From positions 1 through 45,498 of IMG/VR virus record IMGVR_UViG_3300043467_000777: 45,498 nucleotides of DNA, one strand, 5' to 3'. Made by a program: the position numbers and the translations under genes. The number at the start of each line of letters is the position of its first letter. The first letter of the stretch is position 1. Of the stretch, positions 36,385 to 43,736 are shown piece by piece. The stretch is from a virus. A model generated the notes under the pieces. That model had not been told where the DNA came from. It was given only the letters and a program-made list of their open reading frames with translations, and searched no databases.

Positions 36385-38004
36385 ATGGGACGTTACATCA
36401 GCACAGGCAGTACGCAAGCAAACGCATGTACACTTGTAGGCCAATCAGTTTGTTATCAAGTTAACGAACAAAAATATGATTATGATGGCAATTCCTGTTG
36501 GCAAAATCGAGTAATCATTGACACTCCAGGAAGTTATACTTTTACAGTTCCAGCAGGTGTGACTTGCTTACGAACTATCGCAATTGGCGGCGGCGGCAAG
36601 GCTTCTTTCGCTGCCAGTGCCAGTTGCAATTATGGCGGCGCTGGCGGCGGGTACGTGGAAAAAACAGACACTGTAGCATCGTGCTGCGTAGTGACAATTG
36701 TAGTAGGTCGTCAGCAACAAGACACTACAATTTCATATACTTCCACTAGTGGAGCAAGAACACTCACAGCAGGTGGCGGCGTTTGCTGCAATCCTGGTGC
36801 TGCATCAGGAGGTGATTGGAATTCAATCGGTGGTGCCAGCGGCTTAGGATGTGCTGGTGGCGCCTATTGCGGAGTTGGCAACTGTTTCCTTTTCAGCACT
36901 TGTTGTGGTTATTGTATGGTATATAGTGGTTACGGTATTACATACAGTCCTGACAATTCTCCGGGTTGCTGTAGCGGCAAAGCCCCCGGTGGCGGATCAG
37001 CAGGTTCTTGGATGTGGGCTTGTGGCGGCCAAGGTGGCGGCACGATTCAGGAAGATGAATATGTTGGTGGCGGCTACGGTCCAGCGGCAGGTGGCGGCGG
37101 CGGCATCGGCTATATTTGTAAAAAACCTGTTTACCCGGCTTTTTGTTCTTGTATCTGTACACCAGAACGTTGTGCCAATTACTACCCTAGTGGAAGAAAG
37201 AGTTATTATATGGGCGGAACCACTGGTGGTGGCGGCACCAAATTACAACGATGTGATTCTTCACTTAACAGGTGGTTTAGTTGGAGAGGCATGTGTGTCA
37301 GCGGCCAATGGCATCAAGGCCCAGGTGGCTGGGGTGGTTATGATAACGATGAAGGCCGCGATGCTAGATTTACTTGGTTTAGTAGCGGTTGTATACAAGG
37401 GATAAATTTTTTCCAAGATCACGGTCCGCAACCCAAACGCTATGCATGGCACGACATTCACAGCATGTGCGGCAGCGGCAGTCAAGGTAACAGTTTTGCA
37501 GACGGCGGCTGTTATCGTATGTGCAGCAACTGGAATCAAGGTCCACGATTGGCCATGAATGCCTATCACAATTCTGGTGAAGGAGCAGGCACTGGCGGCA
37601 TTGCCTATTTCTGTTGTGAACTAAACTCGATGAACATACCCTACTGCATGGGTGGCGCAGACTATTGCGCAGGAATAAATTGGACTTTGGTATGTTGTTT
37701 AGGTACAACTGGTAGAATTTGCTGCTCAGATCGCATGCAGGATCAACTGTTTCCCTACATCACCCATTGCGCAGGCACACTAGGTGGTGCAGGCGGTGTT
37801 GACATAGGTTGGATGGCCAGCCGTGCAGGTAAAGGTGGCGGCGCTGGAATGGTAAGATGTTTCTTGCACTGTATATGCTGGGGCGGAAGTTTTAACAACT
37901 GCAACGGTGGAGGAACACCACTAGCATTTCCACCATGCAAGTTAGACCAACTGGCAAGTACTGCCGGCACAGGTATGGCAGTTATATATTGGCGAAATCC
38001 ATAA
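36385..38004 (+). CDS. Cys- and Gly-rich adhesin-like protein (paralogue C2)
   Basis: The 539-residue protein is the tandem paralogue of the gene at 34770 and has about 43 cysteines (8%). The start at 36385 is chosen over an upstream in-frame ATG at 36340: it gives the MGR N-terminus shared with C1, follows a GGGAAG-type site, and lies two bases after the C1 stop. Shared landmarks are PGSYTFTVPAGVTCLRTIAI then GGGG, GAGGGYVEKTD, IVVGRQQQD, ASGGDWNS, CCGYC, GEGAGTGG, MQDQLFP, HCAGTLGGAGG and the C-terminal FPPCKLDQLASTAGTGMAVI. Conserved cysteines are spread over the length while the middle diverges in sequence. The two proteins may be alternative or co-assembled fiber tips. Confidence 0.75.
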   Translation: MGRYISTGSTQANACTLVGQSVCYQVNEQKYDYDGNSCWQNRVIIDTPGSYTFTVPAGVTCLRTIAIGGGGKASFAASASCNYGGAGGGYVEKTDTVASCCVVTIVVGRQQQDTTISYTSTSGARTLTAGGGVCCNPGAASGGDWNSIGGASGLGCAGGAYCGVGNCFLFSTCCGYCMVYSGYGITYSPDNSPGCCSGKAPGGGSAGSWMWACGGQGGGTIQEDEYVGGGYGPAAGGGGGIGYICKKPVYPAFCSCICTPERCANYYPSGRKSYYMGGTTGGGGTKLQRCDSSLNRWFSWRGMCVSGQWHQGPGGWGGYDNDEGRDARFTWFSSGCIQGINFFQDHGPQPKRYAWHDIHSMCGSGSQGNSFADGGCYRMCSNWNQGPRLAMNAYHNSGEGAGTGGIAYFCCELNSMNIPYCMGGADYCAGINWTLVCCLGTTGRICCSDRMQDQLFPYITHCAGTLGGAGGVDIGWMASRAGKGGGAGMVRCFLHCICWGGSFNNCNGGGTPLAFPPCKLDQLASTAGTGMAVIYWRNP

Positions 38005-38025
38005 ATTGATAATCAGGAGAATTAA

Positions 38026-38778
38026 ATGATTTGGGCAAAAATAGTAAACGATGAAATCATGCAGACGCATGATGAAAATCCAGCAGGACTTTGGCATCCA
38101 GATGCCATTGCAAAAAATGACTTGCCGGGGTATTGGGAAGAAGTTCCTGATCATGTTAATGTGGGCTGGAAATTTAAAAATAATCAATGGATATCAGGCG
38201 GGCAATGGATGGAAGAACAAGCGGCCGAAACCCCAATACTTCCGCCTGGCCCACCCGGTTGTCGCATTGACTTTACTCCTATTGAAGATAGGAGTAGTGT
38301 TGATCATCCAGTTGCGTTTGATTCGAGAGTGTCAGGGATATACGACACATGGAGTATCACCATAGGTGACACTGTATATTCTACAAATGTAACTGCAACT
38401 AATAGTGCAACTAATGAATTTACTTGTGGCACAACAGCATGGTTAACAGCGGGCGATCAAGTGACATTTATGGGCACAATGGGTGGTGTTGAGAAACATA
38501 AAGTATATGAGGTGAAGTCAGTAACTGATGCAACAAGATTTAAAATATGCGACCCAATGCAGCCACTTCAACTGTTAGAGTTGACTACAGATACCGGCAC
38601 TATGATGTTGTCGAAAGGTCCAGATTTTACACACATTTTCCAAAAGACTGATGCTCCGCAACCCCTTGCATTAAGTATTACCGTAACAGGCCCTGGCGGC
38701 ACAACTACGTATAATGCAGAAGGTGAACTGGCATTCGGTGTTCCTGAAAAATGGATTCCTTTATTTGCTAGACCGTAA
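38026..38778 (+). CDS. Fiber-region protein with a shared beta module
   Basis: The 250-residue protein starts MIWAKIVNDEIMQTHDENPA, like the N-termini of some tail-fiber assembly proteins. A Trp-rich segment follows (GYWEEVPDHVNVGWKF, then NNQWISGGQWM). Residues about 121-196 form a beta module (DQVTFMGTMGGVEKHKVYEV, ending T-D-T-G-T-M-M-L) that resembles the two inserted modules of the giant fiber at 28412. The C-terminus looks beta-stranded (ALSITVTGPGGTTTYN). It could be a fiber chaperone or a small fiber carrying a receptor-binding module; I cannot decide. It is the last gene before a strong terminator. Confidence 0.65.
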   Translation: MIWAKIVNDEIMQTHDENPAGLWHPDAIAKNDLPGYWEEVPDHVNVGWKFKNNQWISGGQWMEEQAAETPILPPGPPGCRIDFTPIEDRSSVDHPVAFDSRVSGIYDTWSITIGDTVYSTNVTATNSATNEFTCGTTAWLTAGDQVTFMGTMGGVEKHKVYEVKSVTDATRFKICDPMQPLQLLELTTDTGTMMLSKGPDFTHIFQKTDAPQPLALSITVTGPGGTTTYNAEGELAFGVPEKWIPLFARP

Positions 38779-38794
38779 AAACAATACGATCAGT

Positions 38795-38821
38795 AAAAAG
38801 GCGACTAGTTCGCCTTTTTTA
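38795..38821 (+). terminator. Intrinsic terminator closing the fiber region
   Basis: A(5)GGCGA and TCGCCT(5) form a 10-bp stem around a CTAGT loop, with a T-run of six or more. Because of its A-run it would also work in reverse. It separates the fiber block from the enzyme module. Confidence 0.9.
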
Positions 38822-38839
38822 ACGACCTAATAAAGTTAT

Positions 38840-38847
38840 AGTAAATA
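38840..38847 (+). promoter_or_regulatory. Late promoter-like AGTAAATA
   Basis: A late-type motif whose last A is followed by four bases and then the ATG at 38852. The predicted start (about 38853) falls on the start codon, so the transcript would be leaderless. Confidence 0.5.
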
Positions 38848-38851
38848 CACT

Positions 38852-39637
38852 ATGAAAAAACTTATAGATTCTCCGACACCAATTATATTTGTACAATATC
38901 CAGTTGGTGCAGGTGGTTGGTTTTTAACGTCGTTGTTGTATACTGCATTTAATCCAGCCGAACCGCTGAAACACAATGCACTAGGGTCAGGCCACGCTAA
39001 TACTAAAATTACATCTATCAACAATTTTAGTATGATTTCGTTAGAAGATACGTATCAATCTATTTTGTATCAAACTGAGTCTAATATGTCCCGTAACGAT
39101 AAGATAGAATATATTAGAAACACATTAATCAATAATCCTTACAAAGAAGAAACAATAATTCATACTATATCTATACATTGTCAAGACATCAACATATTCT
39201 TAGAAGCATTTCCCAACAGTAAAGCAATACAGATTGTGATTAAAGACGAACAAATTCCACAGTGTGCATTTAATTTTATCCACAAGGTATTAAAAGGAAA
39301 TTTAATATATTTTGAAAAAGTATGTAAAGATTATGATAAAGATTTTGAAATTGAAAAAACATATTTAGATAATATTAATTTGGCAAATCTTGATAATTTA
39401 AATTGGATTCACAAGTTGATAGATATGTCCAATATAAAAAACGAGATTTTAGAAAAGTTTGATAGTCGCGTACTAACAATAGATTATGATCAATATATAA
39501 ACCATGCCGATGCTAAACACTTGATTTCTTATATTGAAAATTTTTTACAAGCACAGTGGGGCACACAGATAAAAAATAAACTAGTAGACGAATTAGAATT
39601 GTATCGAACAATCCAACCAGCGTATCCTCAACAATAA
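38852..39637 (+). CDS. Sulfotransferase-like P-loop protein (1)
   Basis: The 261-residue protein begins with a hydrophobic strand and a glycine-rich loop (IIFVQYPVGAGGWFLTSLL, residues 11-29), like the 5'-phosphosulfate-binding loop of sulfotransferases or another P-loop. The rest is mostly helical and Asn/Lys/Ile-rich, and clearly more AT-rich than the fiber genes, which hints at separate ancestry. A clear 3'-phosphate-binding motif is not seen, so activity is unproven. It is followed with a one-base gap by a second protein of similar layout, and together with the SGNH gene forms a three-gene operon. The late-promoter motif ends four bases before the ATG and no ribosome-binding site exists. 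Confidence 0.6.
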   Translation: MKKLIDSPTPIIFVQYPVGAGGWFLTSLLYTAFNPAEPLKHNALGSGHANTKITSINNFSMISLEDTYQSILYQTESNMSRNDKIEYIRNTLINNPYKEETIIHTISIHCQDINIFLEAFPNSKAIQIVIKDEQIPQCAFNFIHKVLKGNLIYFEKVCKDYDKDFEIEKTYLDNINLANLDNLNWIHKLIDMSNIKNEILEKFDSRVLTIDYDQYINHADAKHLISYIENFLQAQWGTQIKNKLVDELELYRTIQPAYPQQ

Positions 39638-39638
39638 T

Positions 39639-40757
39639 ATGAATGTATTAATTTTAACACCAGATAGAGTAGGGTCAAGCCTACTGCAAAAATATATCAC
39701 AGTGACTATGCAGCATTATGATTATCAACGTCCGGTTATCAACCTGCACGAACTTACTAACGGAATCGAATCATATCATTCGACCAAATACAATCAACAA
39801 GTATTAGGCAAACCTAAGAAATCTACTTGGGGATATTATCAGTCATTGGAAGAAATAACAAGATTATTAAGCAGTGTAGATCACTATAAAGTATCAAGAT
39901 TGGCACAATATCATATTTTAAATAGACAAGACTTATTAAAAGATCAATTGAGTTTCTATCAATATATCAATGATAACTTTTTTATAATCAGTGCTCGCCG
40001 CCAGAATTTGTTTGAACATGCACTAAGTTGGTGTATCGCCGCATTTTCAAAACATCTAAATGTATACGATCATCAAGAAAAAATCAGCGTATTCAAAGAC
40101 CTGTATCAAAAGAAAATCACGATAAATCAAGAAGTATTTAAAAACTATCTAGACAAATATGTAAACTATCTAGGTTGGGTTGACAATCATTTTACAATTA
40201 ATTCAATATTTAATTATGAAAAAGATGTTGTGGATCTTGAGTCGTATGTGTCTAATCTTGATATATTCCCAATTAATCATCAGCCCGTAAGTTGGAAAGA
40301 TCAATATGGAATTTCGTGGAAAGACTGGAACACTTGTCATTATCTCATCAGCGACATGAGCGGATTTTCTGCATCTTTACCTCAAAATCAAAGTCTTCTT
40401 TTAGAAAATTCAAGTACTACTCAGCGTCCACTGTTGTCTATGAACATAAATCAACTGATGACACGCCCAGGATTAAGCGTAGCCCATCAAGAGTTTTTAA
40501 CTACAAATTCAACAAACTATATAAATGCCTATAGAACTATATATGACTTAGTAGACGACAGAACTTTGATCGCAGGAATGCCAATCAAATTACAAACTTT
40601 GGCTGAAAAAGCACTACTGATAAAGAATTTTGCCGAATGTCTGGATACTTATAACAACTGGAGCAGTGGATCTTCTGTGGGAAATTTTTTATCAATAGAA
40701 AATTTAAGTAATGCGGCATTGACAGAATTAGAATCATATTACAAAAGGCAAGCATGA
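39639..40757 (+). CDS. Sulfotransferase-like protein (2)
   Basis: The 372-residue protein starts MNVLILTPDRVGSSLLQKYI. The R-V-G-S-S-L-L loop matches the R-x-G-[ST]-[ST]-[LF]-[LV] phosphate-binding loop of sulfotransferases. A second segment near residues 117-131 (SARRQNLFEHALSW) fits the R-x(6-7)-[SA]-x-W 3'-phosphate-binding region of that fold. If active, it would move a sulfate group from PAPS to a glycan or other acceptor. The C-terminal half is helical without recognised motifs. It is strongly AT-rich like its upstream neighbour. Assignment to the fold is moderately supported; substrate unknown. Confidence 0.6.
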   Translation: MNVLILTPDRVGSSLLQKYITVTMQHYDYQRPVINLHELTNGIESYHSTKYNQQVLGKPKKSTWGYYQSLEEITRLLSSVDHYKVSRLAQYHILNRQDLLKDQLSFYQYINDNFFIISARRQNLFEHALSWCIAAFSKHLNVYDHQEKISVFKDLYQKKITINQEVFKNYLDKYVNYLGWVDNHFTINSIFNYEKDVVDLESYVSNLDIFPINHQPVSWKDQYGISWKDWNTCHYLISDMSGFSASLPQNQSLLLENSSTTQRPLLSMNINQLMTRPGLSVAHQEFLTTNSTNYINAYRTIYDLVDDRTLIAGMPIKLQTLAEKALLIKNFAECLDTYNNWSSGSSVGNFLSIENLSNAALTELESYYKRQA

Positions 40758-40758
40758 T

Positions 40759-41514
40759 ATGAAAGTACCTATTGAATTTATATTAACAACTACTGCCAAT
40801 GGATTCGAAACAACATGTGGCATAGACAGTCTTGAACACTGTTGTGATACAAATTATTTTAAAACTTATGCGAAAACCATCTTGTATGCGTACAATAGTC
40901 TTGGATATCGAGATGAAGAATGGCCCAGCGATTTAACCAATCATGTATGGTGTGTGGGCGATAGTTTTACTGTAGGACTTGGTCAGCCACATGAAGAGAC
41001 TTGGCCAAAACTTGTAGAAAAACAAATAGGCAACAGAATAATCAACGTCAGCATGAACGGTGCTAGTAATGATTGGATTTCACGACGAGTTCAATCAATA
41101 ATAGATAATTTTTCTCCAAAGGCTATTTTAATTCAATGGAGTTACTGTCATAGAAGAGAACATGCAGACACTACAATGCATGATGAAGATCGAAAAATAC
41201 ATTTTATTGCTCCCCAAGGTGGCCGAGAATCGTTTGCAGATCCGCAAGAATTAGATAAACTAAATTGTATAGAAAATATTTGTAAAATAACTCATCCAGC
41301 ACATGTAGAGATTATACATTCATTTATTCCTAGATTTGCGTTGGCTAGTGATGCTGCATTCATATATACTGAATTATCAAAAAACAAAATTAAATATTTT
41401 TCCGAACAACCTCAAATTGATCGAGCAAGAGACGGACATCATTATGATGTAGAAACTGCACAAAATTATGCAAATCTATATGTAAGCAAATTAAAGATGC
41501 AGAATGTTATCTAA
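40759..41514 (+). CDS. SGNH/GDSL-type hydrolase-like protein
   Basis: The 251-residue protein has the SGNH landmarks: a G-D-S block with the serine at about residue 69 (VWCVGDSFTVGLG), a G-x-x-N-D block near 101-105 (NVSMNGASNDW), and a C-terminal D-x-x-H near 225-228 (RDGHHYD). SGNH enzymes are esterases or acetyl transfer/removal enzymes, often acting on O-acetyl groups of polysaccharides. No signal peptide is seen, so it would act in the cytoplasm or on the virion. It closes the operon starting at 38852. Its stop overlaps the stop of the convergent oxygenase gene by eight bases. Confidence 0.75.
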   Translation: MKVPIEFILTTTANGFETTCGIDSLEHCCDTNYFKTYAKTILYAYNSLGYRDEEWPSDLTNHVWCVGDSFTVGLGQPHEETWPKLVEKQIGNRIINVSMNGASNDWISRRVQSIIDNFSPKAILIQWSYCHRREHADTTMHDEDRKIHFIAPQGGRESFADPQELDKLNCIENICKITHPAHVEIIHSFIPRFALASDAAFIYTELSKNKIKYFSEQPQIDRARDGHHYDVETAQNYANLYVSKLKMQNVI

Positions 41515-42025
41515 AGTTGGGACCATATACCCAACCAAAAATAGCATATCTAGTTCCTTCCTCAACAACTGATACCTTGTGCGGCATAAAAGAAGGAAAA
41601 ATTAATAATTTTCCAGGATGACACTCTACAGCAGAATCTGTTAGAGTTATAAACTCACCGCCTTGAAAGTTGTCATTTAGTAGTAATGAAAATGACAACT
41701 TGCGCTGATGTTCACCGCCTATACAATCCATGTGTAGACTACTGTAGTGCATGCCTTCGTCGTATCTTCCAAAAAAGCAATCAATGTGATTAAAATTCAA
41801 GTCAAGTTTAAAATGTTTTTCATTGATAAACTCGAGACTATCAGTTAAGTGCGGAACATCTGCAATATTCATATTTGATACTCGGACACTTCTGTAGGAT
41901 TTTTGTATTACGTTTTCTAGTTGGTCATTGTCGTGCTTAGAAATTAGTTGATTACATTGTACAGTGTCTAGTAGTGATTTACCAATCACTACAATTTGTT
42001 CATATTTTTGGGTTGACATTTGCAT
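41507..42025 (-). CDS. 2OG-Fe(II) oxygenase, prolyl 4-hydroxylase-like
   Basis: The 172-residue protein carries the set expected of a 2-oxoglutarate/Fe(II) dioxygenase: His98 and Asp100 in H-M-D, His149 in F-M-P-H-K-V, and Arg159 in T-R-Y-A-I to bind 2-oxoglutarate. GGEF and the strand KLLIFPSFMPH are typical of the P4Hc/PKHD group. Such enzymes hydroxylate proline or other side chains, sugars or nucleobases. It is translated from the same minus-strand transcript as the oxygenase gene upstream, whose 3' end it overlaps by 26 bases. An AAGAAG site precedes the ATG at 42025; a second ATG lies two codons in. Confidence 0.85.
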   Translation of the reverse strand: MQMSTQKYEQIVVIGKSLLDTVQCNQLISKHDNDQLENVIQKSYRSVRVSNMNIADVPHLTDSLEFINEKHFKLDLNFNHIDCFFGRYDEGMHYSSLHMDCIGGEHQRKLSFSLLLNDNFQGGEFITLTDSAVECHPGKLLIFPSFMPHKVSVVEEGTRYAIFGWVYGPNFR

Positions 42026-42587
42026 ATATTTTTTCTTCTTTATAGTAGTCGTTAATATGAGAGTTGATACATATTTCCATATTCACTGCAATCCGATAGT
42101 CACTACCACTATGAAACAATGGCTCGTGAACAGTGTAATTGGGCATAATTAACAAATCTCCTTCGTCGGGCTGAAATTGAATTATAGGTTTTGTAAACGG
42201 ATAAAGATTTAAACCGCCTTCGTTTGCCAACATGTCATTAGAAATTTTTAAATAGTACACAGCATTAATTGAAGCAGTGTGAATATGATTGTGAGCATTA
42301 GTTTTAAAGTTATCTTTGTTGTATACATTAGCCCAGCACCAAGGTTTGTGTTTAGCCGCAAGATCAATCGGACCAAATATTGATTCTACTACGGAAAAAA
42401 AATAGTTATACAATTTGTCAAAATCACCGTGCATGTCCTCGATATGAAATGTGTATCCACCGTGATAATTTGCTGTGTCTTTTTGAGACAATACAGTGTT
42501 GATCATTCGTTGACGAGTAACATCATCTAAAATATATGTAGTTTCTAAAACTTCGGGCATCAGAGGATTGTGATATAAATCATACAT
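42000..42587 (-). CDS. 2OG-Fe(II) oxygenase of the phage/cyanobacterial type
   Basis: The 195-residue protein resembles the putative 2OG-Fe(II) oxygenases (PF13759-like) common in marine phages. It has a His cluster with iron-ligand candidates (NAHNHIHTASINAVYYL, His99-His103), GGLNLYPF, the strand GDLLIMPNYTVHEPLF with distal His154, and Arg165 in Y-R-I-A-V-N. The second acidic iron ligand is not obvious, so metal binding may use the His cluster. It is the first gene of a two-gene minus-strand operon whose second member is another 2OG oxygenase. The target is unknown; fibers, glycans or host factors are possible. Confidence 0.8.
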   Translation of the reverse strand: MYDLYHNPLMPEVLETTYILDDVTRQRMINTVLSQKDTANYHGGYTFHIEDMHGDFDKLYNYFFSVVESIFGPIDLAAKHKPWCWANVYNKDNFKTNAHNHIHTASINAVYYLKISNDMLANEGGLNLYPFTKPIIQFQPDEGDLLIMPNYTVHEPLFHSGSDYRIAVNMEICINSHINDYYKEEKIYANVNPKI

Positions 42588-42718
42588 GGCAATTGATGTT
42601 AAATTAATAATTATCCTGTCTTTGTTAGATTGAGTAGATCAATCGGTTGTGCTGTATATATGCTACTGTGAAATATTGTTCAAAATAATGTACAACTTGC
42701 GGAATGGCGAAGTGTTAG
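42588..42718. other. Divergent intergenic region with a small inverted repeat
   Basis: The AT-rich gap between the leftward oxygenase operon and the rightward sugar operon. It holds the perfect 6-bp inverted repeat GATTGA/TCAATC at 42628-42644 (5-base loop), a possible operator or hairpin. I find no convincing promoter for the leftward operon here. Confidence 0.4.
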
Positions 42719-42748
42719 TTGACTATGTATGTGGAAATATTTTATAAT
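42719..42748 (+). promoter_or_regulatory. Sigma70-like (early) promoter
   Basis: TTGACT at 42719-42724 and a perfect TATAAT at 42743-42748 are 18 bases apart, a good host-type promoter. It precedes the late motif at 42762 and would let the GT9 and carbamoyltransferase genes be read early by the host polymerase. Confidence 0.7.
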
Positions 42749-42761
42749 GAACAAAACTGTG

Positions 42762-42769
42762 TATAAATA
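42762..42769 (+). promoter_or_regulatory. T4-type late promoter TATAAATA
   Basis: Exact late consensus with predicted start near 42775. An ATG at 42776 opens an eight-codon frame whose stop overlaps the ATG at 42799 (ATGA) and which contains the AAGGA site. Confidence 0.7.
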
Positions 42770-42798
42770 CATTATATGCGTATATTATTAAGGACGAC

Positions 42799-43725
42799 AT
42801 GAAAAAAATATTTTTTATCAACGGCGGTGCCGGACGAGTATTGGCCAGTATTCCGGCATTAGAAGAAAGCCACCGTAGAGGAGAACTGGCAGGAATTGTG
42901 TGCGAAGGCGGCATGGAGTTCTATCTAGGACATCCTGTCTTGCAAAATTATGCATTTGATGTCAATCACAAAGGCATTTTTGAAAATCTTATCAAAGATA
43001 ACTTATGCGTTAGTCCCGAGCCATATAGAGATCACGAATACTATAATCAACGCAGTAGTTTGCAACAAAGTTTTTGGTGGGAAATTCTTGGAGAACGCAC
43101 CGACAAAAATATCAGACCCACAGTGGTGCTAAACAAGTCTGAAGAAATGTCTGCTATGGAAATAATAGGACAGGTCAAACAGCAACACCAAAAAGAAAAA
43201 ACCATTGTAATTCAACCATTTGGACGCAGCAGCAGTCTAGGCGGCGGCGGAGTAGTGTTTGACGGTAGCAGTCGTAGTATAGAACAGTCCACCTTTATGG
43301 AATTAGTTGCAGAATTATCCAAAGACTACAACATCATGTATATGGGTGAACACAAATTAAATGTTGTAAATCTTCCTATTTTTCAACCAGACAATAATAT
43401 GCCGTTGAGAATCTGGGCCGCAATTATAGAGTCCGCCGATTATTTCATAGGATGTGACAGTGTGGGTCAACACCTGGCCTATGCATTTGACAAGCCTGGC
43501 ACCATAGTGTGCGGCAGTACATTTCCGGTGAACATTACATATCCTGAGCACTTTAACATTGTAGAAAAGAAAAACGCAGTGCGACACTACAGTCCAATTA
43601 GAATTGCAGGGTTTGCCAGTGAAGAAGCGGATAGACTAAATGACACCATAATGGATTTCAGCAAAGACGAATTAAAAAGTATCATTGCCGGTATTAAAGC
43701 ACACATTGCTAAAACAACAAAATAA
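42799..43725 (+). CDS. GT9-like (heptosyltransferase-type) glycosyltransferase
   Basis: The 308-residue protein has the two-domain Rossmann layout of family 9 glycosyltransferases. It opens MKKIFFINGGAGRVLASIPAL (first strand, then a Gly-rich loop and a P-A-[LV] segment). Residues about 135-140 (IVIQPFG) form the start of the second domain, and ADYFIGCDSVGQHLAYAFDK near 215-232 matches the G-x-[DN]-[ST]-G-x-x-H-x-A motif that binds the sugar nucleotide. ADP-heptose transferases of LPS synthesis use this fold; the donor here is unknown. A clear AAGGA site precedes the start. It is cotranscribed with the carbamoyltransferase 11 bases downstream, which suggests sequential sugar transfer and decoration. 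Confidence 0.7.
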   Translation: MKKIFFINGGAGRVLASIPALEESHRRGELAGIVCEGGMEFYLGHPVLQNYAFDVNHKGIFENLIKDNLCVSPEPYRDHEYYNQRSSLQQSFWWEILGERTDKNIRPTVVLNKSEEMSAMEIIGQVKQQHQKEKTIVIQPFGRSSSLGGGGVVFDGSSRSIEQSTFMELVAELSKDYNIMYMGEHKLNVVNLPIFQPDNNMPLRIWAAIIESADYFIGCDSVGQHLAYAFDKPGTIVCGSTFPVNITYPEHFNIVEKKNAVRHYSPIRIAGFASEEADRLNDTIMDFSKDELKSIIAGIKAHIAKTTK

Positions 43726-43736
43726 GGAACTACCAC

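Noticed and set aside
34770-38004. Cys-rich pair as metallothioneins
   Set aside because: They are far too long, with Gly-rich tail-tip landmarks and aromatic residues that metallothioneins lack.
42690-42725. Possible tRNA-like segment (GCGGAATGGCGAAG)
   Set aside because: It resembles the D-arm side of some tRNAs, but no matching acceptor stem, anticodon arm or T-arm follows.
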